Source of the DNA: CAZUDO01 sp964618895
Lineage (GTDB): Bacteria > Desulfobacterota > Binatia > DP-6
Assembly (NCBI GenBank): GCA_964618895.1
Contig: CAZUDO010000103.1
Location: forward strand, 1 to 64,000
Direction of reading: 5' to 3'
DNA: 64,000 nucleotides
Under the pieces are notes generated by a model that was given only the letters and a program-made list of their open reading frames with translations, did no database searches and had not been told where the DNA came from. The position numbers and the translations under genes were made by a program. How positions within the stretch are numbered: the first letter of the stretch is position 1; the number at the start of each line of letters is the position of its first letter. Below are positions 57,874 through 64,000 of the stretch, in pieces.

Positions 57874-59067
57874 TCAACCCAACGTACTCAAGGCACGAGC
57901 CAACCGTACGATGGCTTCCTCGAGCACCGGCCGCGAGGCGGCGTACGACAGGCGAACGTGCGCGGGGGCGCCGAAGCCCTCGCCCGGCACCACGGCGACC
58001 CCGACATGGCGCAGGAGATAGGTCGCCATGTCCCCGGCCGTGGCGACCACCCCATCCGGTCCTTGCCGACCGAAGAACGCGCTCACGTCGGGGAACACAT
58101 AGAACGCGCCGCCCGGCACCGTCGTATGGAGGCCGGGAATCGCCCGCAGCCGCTCGACCACGAGCGCTCGACGACCGGCAAACTCCGCCCCCATGACGTC
58201 GACGCTCCGCTGCGACCCGACCAGGGCCGCGGCGGCGGCGGCCTGCGCGATCGAGCTCGGGTTGGTCGTGCTCTGCCCCTGCAGCGTGGTCATGGCCTTG
58301 ATCAGCTCGGCGGGGCCGGCAGTGTAGCCGATCCGCCAGCCGGTCATCGCATAGCTCTTCGACACCGAGTTGACGATCACCAGCCGCGGCCGCAGCGCCG
58401 GCACCAGGACTCCGAGGTGCCGTACCGGCCGATCGGTGAGCCGCTCGTAGATGTCGTCGGTGATGACGGCGAGGCCCCGGCGCACCGCCACCTCGCCCAG
58501 CGCCTGCAACGCCGCCTCGTCGTACACGGCGCCGGTCGGGTTGCTCGGGCTGTTCACGATGACGGCCACCGTCCGCGGGCCGATCGCCGCCTCGAACTGC
58601 GCCACCGACATCCGGAAGCCGCTGGCCGCAGTGGTGTCGACGATGCGCGGCACGGCGCCTGCCAGACGGAGCATGTCGGGGTAGCTCACCCAGTACGGCG
58701 CCGGTAGAACGACTTCATCACCCTCGTCGAACATGGCCTGGAACGCCGTGTACAGCGCATGCTTCCCGCCGCAGCTGGCCATGACTTCGGTGCGCTCGTA
58801 GGCGAGGCCGTTGTCCCGCTCGAGCTTCGTGCGCACGGCCTCCTTGAGTGCGTTGGTCCCGCCGATCGGGGTGTACTTCGTTTCCCCACGCGCGAGCGCT
58901 TCCCGGGCGGCCGCCTTGATGTGCTCCGGGGTGTCAAAATCCGGCTCGCCGACCGACAGATCGACGATATCACGCCCCTGCTCCCGCAAGGCCGCCGCCT
59001 CCGCCGCCATGGCGAACGTGGCCGACGGCTTCACCATGCGAAGCCGTGCCGCGAGCTTGATGCTCAC
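57874..59067 (-). CDS. Class I aspartate-type aminotransferase
   Basis: A 397-residue PLP aminotransferase of the AspB/AspAT-Ib group. It has DLSVGEPDFDTPEHI, YTPIGGTNALKEAV, NSPSNPTGAVYD and the PLP lysine in SVSKSYAMTGWRIG. It moves amino groups between aspartate and 2-oxoglutarate; related enzymes also use other donors. GTG 59067 overlaps the coaD stop (GTGA). Confidence 0.93.
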   Translation of the reverse strand: MSIKLAARLRMVKPSATFAMAAEAAALREQGRDIVDLSVGEPDFDTPEHIKAAAREALARGETKYTPIGGTNALKEAVRTKLERDNGLAYERTEVMASCGGKHALYTAFQAMFDEGDEVVLPAPYWVSYPDMLRLAGAVPRIVDTTAASGFRMSVAQFEAAIGPRTVAVIVNSPSNPTGAVYDEAALQALGEVAVRRGLAVITDDIYERLTDRPVRHLGVLVPALRPRLVIVNSVSKSYAMTGWRIGYTAGPAELIKAMTTLQGQSTTNPSSIAQAAAAAALVGSQRSVDVMGAEFAGRRALVVERLRAIPGLHTTVPGGAFYVFPDVSAFFGRQGPDGVVATAGDMATYLLRHVGVAVVPGEGFGAPAHVRLSYAASRPVLEEAIVRLARALSTLG

Positions 59068-59561
59068 GAACGACCCCGTTGCGCGCGGGCGAGGAGTTTC
59101 GGCACGACGTGGTCGGGAATGAGGCCGGCCACGTTCCCGCCCAGGCTCACGACCTCCTTCACGAGGCGCGAGCTGGTGTAGAAGTGTGACTCACCGGTCA
59201 TCATGAAGATGGTCTCGACCTGCGGACGCAGGTGCCGGTTCATCATCGTCATCTGGAACTCGTACTCGAAGTCGGCCACGGCCCGGAGCCCACGCACGAT
59301 CACGTTGGCGCCTTTGGCGGCTCCGTAGTCGACCAACAGCCCCGAGAAGGCGTCAGCCACGACCCGATCCCCCTCGGCCCGGAACGTGTCCTGGATCATC
59401 GCCACCCGTTCCTCGGGCGTGAACCAGGCCTGGTCCTTGTTCGGGTTGAAGGCGACGGCGACGAGGACCCGTTCGAACACCTGTAGGCAGCGTCGCACGA
59501 TGTCGACGTGCCCATTGGTGATTGGGTCGAACGACCCGGGATAGAGCGCCACGCCACTCAT
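59064..59561 (-). CDS. coaD: Pantetheine-phosphate adenylyltransferase
   Basis: A 165-residue CoA synthesis enzyme. The nucleotide motif TNGHVDIVRR, the active-site segments FNPNKDQAWFTPEERV and EFQMTMMNRHL, and the ending SSRLVKEVVSLGGNV are intact. It joins ATP to phosphopantetheine. First gene of a two-gene operon with the aminotransferase. Confidence 0.96.
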   Translation of the reverse strand: MSGVALYPGSFDPITNGHVDIVRRCLQVFERVLVAVAFNPNKDQAWFTPEERVAMIQDTFRAEGDRVVADAFSGLLVDYGAAKGANVIVRGLRAVADFEYEFQMTMMNRHLRPQVETIFMMTGESHFYTSSRLVKEVVSLGGNVAGLIPDHVVPKLLARAQRGRS

Positions 59562-59584
59562 GTCGGGTGTCCCCGCGGCGCGCG

Positions 59585-59614
59585 CTTATAGCCGGTCAGT
59601 CGAGCGGGCCGCAA
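59585..59614 (-). promoter_or_regulatory. Promoter of coaD
   Basis: On the minus strand TTGCGG (59614-59609), an 18-base spacer and TATAAG (59590-59585). Transcription would start near 59578, about 17 bases before ATG 59561. It lies beyond the stop of the microprotein gene upstream. Confidence 0.55.
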
Positions 59615-59635
59615 CCAACGTTCCACGCCCGTCAC

Positions 59636-59755
59636 TCACTTCTTCTGCTGCATGTCGGCGCCACAGCACTTGATCGTCCCGGCGCTGCCCTTGGTGACGA
59701 TCACCTGCGCTCCACACTGGACACACACGTATATCTTCCCGATCTGATTCGCCAT
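59636..59755 (-). CDS. Desulforedoxin-like microprotein 1
   Basis: A 39-residue protein, below the usual gene-calling limit. It has the desulforedoxin iron-binding pattern CVQC...CC (VCVQCGAQV, then TIKCCGADM). Such domains hold a tetrahedral Fe(Cys)4 centre. GGAGG lies ten bases before ATG 59755, and the gene follows the crotonase-like stop by 15 bases, so it is probably in the acyl-CoA operon. Zinc binding instead of iron is possible. Confidence 0.8.
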   Translation of the reverse strand: MANQIGKIYVCVQCGAQVIVTKGSAGTIKCCGADMQQKK

Positions 59756-59770
59756 GATCGAAGCGTCCTC

Positions 59771-60583
59771 CTACCGGCCCGTGAACTCCGGCCGCCGCCG
59801 CTCGAGGAAGGCGCGCACGCCCTGGCGACGGTCCGCAGTCGTCTGTAGCAGCACGTACAGGTCCTGCTCCACCCTGATGCCTTCTCCGAGCGGCAGGTCA
59901 AGGCTCCGCAGCACGGCCTCCTTGGCAAGCCGGAGCGCGAGCGGCCCGCGCGCGGCCAGGTGCCGGGCCGTCGCCTGCACCGCGGCGTCGAAGCGAGCGG
60001 GTGCCGTGACTACCGTCACGAGCCCCCAGTCCGCCGCCCGAGCCGCGGGCAACCGCGTCCCGAGCAGGATCAAGTCGAAGGCGCGAGCCGTTCCGACCAT
60101 CCGGACCAGGCGGGCCGCCACCCCGCCTCCCGGGAGGTACCCCTGCCCCACCTGGGGCAGCGCAAGCACGGCCCCCGTCGAGGCCACCCGCAGGTCACAC
60201 GCGAGCGCGAGTGCGAGCCCCCATCCGAGCGCATCCCCCTGCAGGGCCGCGACCACCGGACGGCTGAGCCGCGCCACCGCCTCTACGGCGTCCGGCCAGG
60301 TGGCCGGAGGCCAGGCGCACCCGTGCGGTAGTCCCGCCGAGAACGTCGGCCCGCGAGCGCGCAATACCGCTACCCGCACCTCGTCCGCGTCTTCGATGGC
60401 GGCGCAGGCCTCGACGAGCGCGGCCTGCATCTCGGCGTCGAGCCGGTTGCGGGATCCCGGCCGCGCCAGCGTCATCCAGGCAATGCCGTCGTCGACGACC
60501 AGCTCGACGGCGGGTCCGCGTCCCGGCCGCGGCGATCGGCTGGGCGGGCGGCGGGCTCGGCTCGGGCCGCGACCAGAGCTCAC
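59771..60583 (-). CDS. Crotonase-family protein lacking both catalytic Glu
   Basis: A 270-residue crotonase fold (VELVVDDGIAWMTLARPGS, RARGPTFSAG oxyanion part, ALACDLRVAS). The two Glu that hydrate enoyl-CoA are missing: the GGCE position reads WGLA and the PE position reads PQ (VLALPQVGQG). It cannot be a normal hydratase and may be an isomerase, thioesterase or lyase. GTG 60583 overlaps the ligase stop as GTGA; the first 25 residues are Arg/Pro-rich and may not be structured. Confidence 0.82.
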   Translation of the reverse strand: MSSGRGPSRARRPPSRSPRPGRGPAVELVVDDGIAWMTLARPGSRNRLDAEMQAALVEACAAIEDADEVRVAVLRARGPTFSAGLPHGCAWPPATWPDAVEAVARLSRPVVAALQGDALGWGLALALACDLRVASTGAVLALPQVGQGYLPGGGVAARLVRMVGTARAFDLILLGTRLPAARAADWGLVTVVTAPARFDAAVQATARHLAARGPLALRLAKEAVLRSLDLPLGEGIRVEQDLYVLLQTTADRRQGVRAFLERRRPEFTGR

Positions 60584-62130
60584 GGAGCGTCGGACTGCGT
60601 GCGGAGATCCTTGCGCAGGATCTTGCCCATGGGATTCTTCGGGAGCTCGGGCAGGAACCGGAAGATCTCGGGCTTCTTGAAGCTCGCCAGCCGCTGGCGG
60701 CAGAACTCGCCGAGCTCCTCCGTCGTCGCCGTCGCGGCAGCGCGCAGGACGACGAAGGCGGCCACCCGCTGCCCCCATTCCACGTCGGAGACACCCACCA
60801 CCGCCGCCTCCTCGACGGCCGGATGCGACTGCAGCACCGCCTCCACCTCCGCGGGCGCGATGTTCTCGCCTCCGCGGATGATCATGTCGTCCTTGCGCCC
60901 GGCGACGTACAGATACCCGTCGGCGTCGACCCAGCCCATGTCACGCGTGGGCAGCCAGCCGTCGCGCTGGAGCGGCGACTCGGCGCTGCCGGCGTACCCC
61001 TTCATCACGCGCGGCGTGCGCACCCAGATCTCGCCTACCCCGCCCACGCCGAGCGGGGTCCCGTCCTCGTCGACGATCTGCACCTCGACATCGGGCAGTG
61101 GCTGGCCGATCGACGTGAGCCGCTTGGTGCGCCGCTCGATCTCCTCCGGCGAGCCCTCCAACCGGTGATCGTCGGGCCCGAGCAGGGTCAGCGTCGACGT
61201 GGTCTCGGTCTGCCCGAACGCATTCACGAAGCCGACCGTCCTCGGAAAGCGCTCGATGGCGCGGCGAATCACGGGGAATGGCATGGCCGCGCCGCCGTAG
61301 GACAGGATCTCGAGGCTGGAGAGATCCCGGCGCTCGAGATCCGGCTGGTCGAGCAGCTGTTTCATCATGGTGGGCACGACGAACGCATGCGTAATGCGCT
61401 CGCGCTCGACCAGATCGAGCCACGTCCGGGGGTCGAACTGCGCCATGAGCACCAGGCGCCGGCCGGTCCACAGCGTGGTCATCATGTTGGTGGCGCCAGC
61501 GATGTGGTAGAGCGGCACGCACAGGAGCGCCGCACCGCGGGGCGTACCATCGGCGAGCTCGACGTTGGCCGTCACGTAGGCGGTGAAATCCTGGAAGCTC
61601 AGCATGACACCCTTCGGGAGCGCCGTCGTGCCGCTGGTGTACATGAGGATCGACACGTCCTCGTCGTCGATCTCGGCCTCCTCCTCCCATTCCGCCGCGT
61701 CGGCCAGGAGCTCCTCGTACCCGTGGTGCCCACGCGTGGCGCGGTCGAAGGCGACCAGGACCTCGAGGTCCGGCAGCTCGGCGCGCAGCTCCTCGACCAC
61801 GTCGAGGTAGCGCTCGCCGACGAGCAGCACGCGCACACGGCCGGTGGTCAACATGTGGGCCAGCTCGGGACGCTTGGCGCGGTAGTTGAGGGGGATGAAG
61901 ACGCCACCGAGGAGCGCGGTCGCGTAGTAGGCCTCGACGTAGCGGTGCGAGTTGACGTGCAGTGCGGCCACCCGGGTACCGCGCCCGACCCCGCGCGCCG
62001 CCAGCACCGCCGCCAGGCGCCGCACGCGCGCCAGGGTTTCGGCGTACGTGAAGCGCTGCCCCTCGAAAACCAGCGCCTCCTGGTCGGGGACGATGCCGGC
62101 GGGGATGGCGAGGAAGCTGACCGTGTTCAC
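60580..62130 (-). CDS. AMP-forming acyl-CoA synthetase
   Basis: A 516-residue ANL-family ligase that activates a carboxylic acid through an acyl-AMP. The ATP loop is MYTSGTTALPKGVML, with YGGAAMPFPV, NAFGQTETTS and GRKDDMIIRGGENIAPAEV later. The catalytic Lys is in NPMGKILRKDLR. GTG 62130 overlaps the hydratase stop as GTGA. With the two crotonases it suggests breakdown or modification of a fatty or aromatic acid. Confidence 0.92.
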   Translation of the reverse strand: MNTVSFLAIPAGIVPDQEALVFEGQRFTYAETLARVRRLAAVLAARGVGRGTRVAALHVNSHRYVEAYYATALLGGVFIPLNYRAKRPELAHMLTTGRVRVLLVGERYLDVVEELRAELPDLEVLVAFDRATRGHHGYEELLADAAEWEEEAEIDDEDVSILMYTSGTTALPKGVMLSFQDFTAYVTANVELADGTPRGAALLCVPLYHIAGATNMMTTLWTGRRLVLMAQFDPRTWLDLVERERITHAFVVPTMMKQLLDQPDLERRDLSSLEILSYGGAAMPFPVIRRAIERFPRTVGFVNAFGQTETTSTLTLLGPDDHRLEGSPEEIERRTKRLTSIGQPLPDVEVQIVDEDGTPLGVGGVGEIWVRTPRVMKGYAGSAESPLQRDGWLPTRDMGWVDADGYLYVAGRKDDMIIRGGENIAPAEVEAVLQSHPAVEEAAVVGVSDVEWGQRVAAFVVLRAAATATTEELGEFCRQRLASFKKPEIFRFLPELPKNPMGKILRKDLRTQSDAP

Positions 62131-62849
62131 CGGCGGGCTTCTAGCGCGAGCCCGAGCCGGCGCTCAAGCGCGGCCGCGTCGTCGAACCCGAGGTCGTGCC
62201 CGGCGCGTACGCACCGGCGGACCGCCCGGACCACCGCCGGATCGAGGGCCGCGAGCCGGCGTGCCAGCGCGACCGCCGTCGATTCGAGGCGCACCGCCGG
62301 CACCACCCGGGCGACGAGTCCAGCCGCCAGGGCGGCCCGGGCATCGACCCACCGTCCGACGAGCACCAGCTCGAGTGCGCGGGCGAGCCCGACATGACGG
62401 GCCGTGGTTTGTGTTCCCGCCACCCCGGGAATCATGCCGAGCGCGGTCTCCGGGAACGCAAAACGTGCGTCGTCGGCCGCCACACACAGGTCGCAGAGCA
62501 GTGCCATCTCCAACCCGCCGCCGACAGCGTAGCCGTGCACGGCCGCGACCGTGACCGCGCGAAGCTCCAGCAGGCGGCCCCACACGTCCCGCCGCCAGCG
62601 CGTCGCACGCGCGACCAGCGGCGAGGGCGCCGTCCCGAACTCCGTCAGATCGCCGCCGGTGGAGAACGCCCGCCCGCGTCCGCGCAGCACGAGCGCACGG
62701 ACCTCCGGATCCTGATCGGCCGCGCCGAACACGGCATCCAGGTCGTCGCGCATCGCCATGCTGTAGGCGTTGAGGGCGTGCGGACGATCGAGGGTAACGA
62801 TCGCGACCGGGCCGCGCTTCTCGTAGCGGAGGGTCGCGAAGGTCCTCAT
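62127..62849 (-). CDS. Enoyl-CoA hydratase
   Basis: A 240-residue crotonase with both catalytic Glu present, in GGGLEMALLCD and FAFPETALG, and the oxyanion AFSTGGDL. It hydrates enoyl-CoA in beta-oxidation-type steps. ATG 62849 overlaps the stop of the truncated amidohydrolase (ATGA). The opposite of its paralogue at 59771, it is expected to be active. Confidence 0.92.
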   Translation of the reverse strand: MRTFATLRYEKRGPVAIVTLDRPHALNAYSMAMRDDLDAVFGAADQDPEVRALVLRGRGRAFSTGGDLTEFGTAPSPLVARATRWRRDVWGRLLELRAVTVAAVHGYAVGGGLEMALLCDLCVAADDARFAFPETALGMIPGVAGTQTTARHVGLARALELVLVGRWVDARAALAAGLVARVVPAVRLESTAVALARRLAALDPAVVRAVRRCVRAGHDLGFDDAAALERRLGLALEARR

Positions 62850-63304
62850 GTCGACCACACCGGCCGTCCGCCGATCAGCGTGCAGAGCACGCGCGTCGTC
62901 TGCACTTCGTCCGGGCTCGCACGCAAGGGATCCGGCTCGACCACGACCAGGTCGGCCGGTCCACCGGGAACCAGCCGGCCGAGGTCGTCGGCCGCGAGCG
63001 CGTAGGCGGCCGCGGTCGTGAACAGCCGGAGCGCCGCCACCGCCCCGAGCCGCTCGGCGACGCCGAGCGGACAGCCCGAGCGGGTACGGCGCGACCGTGC
63101 CGCCGCGATGCCCACCCAGGGATTGGCGGGCACGACCGGGGCGTCCGAGGCTCCGGCGAGCGGGACGCCGGCCGCCATCAAACTGCGCGCCCGATACAGC
63201 CAGCCGCGCACGGCACCGTCGGTGTCCGCGCGGTATGCATCCCCCCGCCAGTAGACGAAGGCGGGATTGGTCACCAGGAGCCACTCGGCGCGGGTCAGTC
63301 GGAC
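62846..63304 (-). pseudogene. C-terminal stump of a YtcJ-like amidohydrolase
   Basis: About 152 residues match the end of Amidohydro_3/YtcJ proteins: VTNPAFVYWRGDAYR, then ASDAPVVPANPW, then LGRLVPGGPADLVVVE. Full-length relatives exceed 500 residues and hold the HxH metal ligands that are missing here. The homology begins exactly at the end of a desulforedoxin-like gene. GTG 63274 could start a 142-residue product. It is translationally joined to the hydratase, so it may be a tolerated stump or a small new protein. Confidence 0.75.
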
Positions 63305-63438
63305 GATGGGAGTGGCTTCGCTTCCTTGACCTTCATGTCGTGATCGCAGCACGCGATGGTGCCACTTCCCGCCTTGTTGCACAGGATCTCGGTGCCACAG
63401 GTGTCGCACAGATACCGTTTGCCGAGCTGCGTTGCCAT
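63295..63438 (-). CDS. Desulforedoxin-like microprotein 2
   Basis: A 47-residue paralogue of the microprotein at 59636. It has CDTC and ACCD as the Cys pairs, with a further Cys in ILCNKAG between. The opening MATQLGKRYLCDTCG parallels MANQIGKIYVCVQCG, and both end in a charged tail. It stands directly before the amidohydrolase stump, overlapping its reading start. The opening and Cys pattern make the identification strong despite the size. Confidence 0.78.
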   Translation of the reverse strand: MATQLGKRYLCDTCGTEILCNKAGSGTIACCDHDMKVKEAKPLPSSD

Positions 63439-63475
63439 GCCCGGGGGCGTAGCAGAAAACGGCCGTCCCCGGAAA

Positions 63476-63505
63476 GCCGCCCCTCAGGCAGCCGCCCCTC
63501 AGGCG
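63476..63505. repeat. 15-base tandem duplication at the ygfZ stop
   Basis: GCCGCCCCTCAGGCA (63476-63490) is repeated as GCCGCCCCTCAGGCG (63491-63505). The second copy contains the YgfZ-like stop codon (TGA on the minus strand, 63499-63501), so the first copy holds a second, identical stop just downstream. Confidence 0.8.
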
Positions 63506-64000
63506 AGCGGCCAGGGCGTCACCCGGGCGACGGTGACGGCGTGCCCATGCGGGACCGACAGCTCGCTGCCTGTGTCCCAGTACTCGCGCCGGACGAACCC
63601 CAGGGCGGCCATCCCCGGCCGACCGAAGGTCCGCGCCACGGTCGTGAGCCGGCCGCACTCCTTGCCGTCGCGCACCAGCACAGCGCCCGCCGGCGGTGCC
63701 GGCCCCTCCAGCACGAGCCCCACCAGCCGGCGATTCACGTGGCCGCGGGCGGTCCCGCGGGCGACCACTTCCTGTCCGAGGTAGCACCCTTTGGTGCTGC
63801 TCATGGCCTCCTCGACCGGCACCTCGAGCGCCAGCGTCGTGCCGTCCATGTCGAGGCCGATGCGCGGCACGCCCACCTCGACCCGTCGTCCCTCGAGCGC
63901 TTCCATGCCGCATGGGCGGGCCCCACGCGCCACCAAGGCGTCCCACACCACCGGCGCGCGGAGGGCCGGCACGTGCAGCACACACCCGGAGCCTCGCACT
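63499..64000 (-). CDS. ygfZ: YgfZ/GcvT-like folate-binding protein, cut by window edge
   Basis: The last 167 residues of a YgfZ-type protein. The signature KGCYLGQEVVARG, with the folate-linked Cys, is complete and is followed by the usual C-terminal barrel (LVGLVLEGPAPPAGAVLVRD). YgfZ aids iron-sulfur cluster enzymes. The N-terminal half lies beyond the window. It is the upstream-most gene of the acyl-CoA run. Confidence 0.9.
   Translation of the reverse strand, partial: VRGSGCVLHVPALRAPVVWDALVARGARPCGMEALEGRRVEVGVPRIGLDMDGTTLALEVPVEEAMSSTKGCYLGQEVVARGTARGHVNRRLVGLVLEGPAPPAGAVLVRDGKECGRLTTVARTFGRPGMAALGFVRREYWDTGSELSVPHGHAVTVARVTPWPLA

Overview
The window is about 70% G+C and almost fully coding. 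Genes sit in long co-directional runs joined by 4-base ATGA or GTGA overlaps. It reads as a chromosome segment of a Gram-negative bacterium of deltaproteobacterial type (Myxococcota, Desulfobacterota or Binatota-like). The signs are BamD, MltD and GT9 genes, CarD, a Gld-type ABC transporter with a DUF4340 partner, paired ArsA-like ATPases, and large DUF4215-type Cys-rich surface proteins. This placement is inference; no rRNA or tRNA gene is present to test it. No CRISPR array, prophage or intact insertion sequence is visible.

Region 1 (1-9.3 kb): a decayed IS91-type transposase fragment, then a minus-strand run (Rieske oxygenase, two ArsA-like ATPases, FabF, and an ECF transporter with EcfT, a double EcfA and an S component). 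BamD follows on the plus strand. Region 2 (9.3-17.5 kb): a SAM-I riboswitch and terminator precede a sulfur operon. It encodes an E1-like adenylyltransferase, a threonine synthase homologue, a CysO-like sulfur carrier, a CysM-like enzyme, a NIL-domain protein, a degenerate second E1 and an unusual radical SAM protein. ATP sulfurylase and a CoA transferase follow from their own promoter. I think this operon is the most likely undescribed system: a carrier-bound-sulfur route to homocysteine or cysteine under SAM control.

Region 3 (17.5-28.7 kb): an ECF sigma/anti-sigma operon with two unknown partners, DNA polymerase I without proofreading residues and with Tyr in the O-helix, the Gld-type ABC operon, HisC, a small repeat-like protein and an orphan ParE-type toxin. 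Region 4 (28.7-38.7 kb): three tandem paralogous secreted proteins, each with a propeller, Cys-rich modules, a calcium-type repeat and a conserved C-terminal domain. They differ mainly in Cys-rich module number.

Region 5 (38.7-48 kb, minus): M48 protease, HemB, fused uroporphyrinogen methyltransferase/HemD, HemC, HemA, CcsA, precorrin-2 dehydrogenase and MltD, a heme/siroheme cluster. Region 6 (48-54 kb): a deletion scar joining an oppA start to an oppC end, then MutM, RsmA, TsaD, HtrA, DUF1844 and a GT9 enzyme. Region 7 (54-64 kb): CysK and LarE, CarD, an alanine-zipper lipoprotein, Nudix, CoaD and an aminotransferase. An acyl-CoA cluster follows (two crotonases, acyl-CoA ligase, an amidohydrolase stump) with two desulforedoxin-like microproteins, and a YgfZ-like protein is cut by the window edge.
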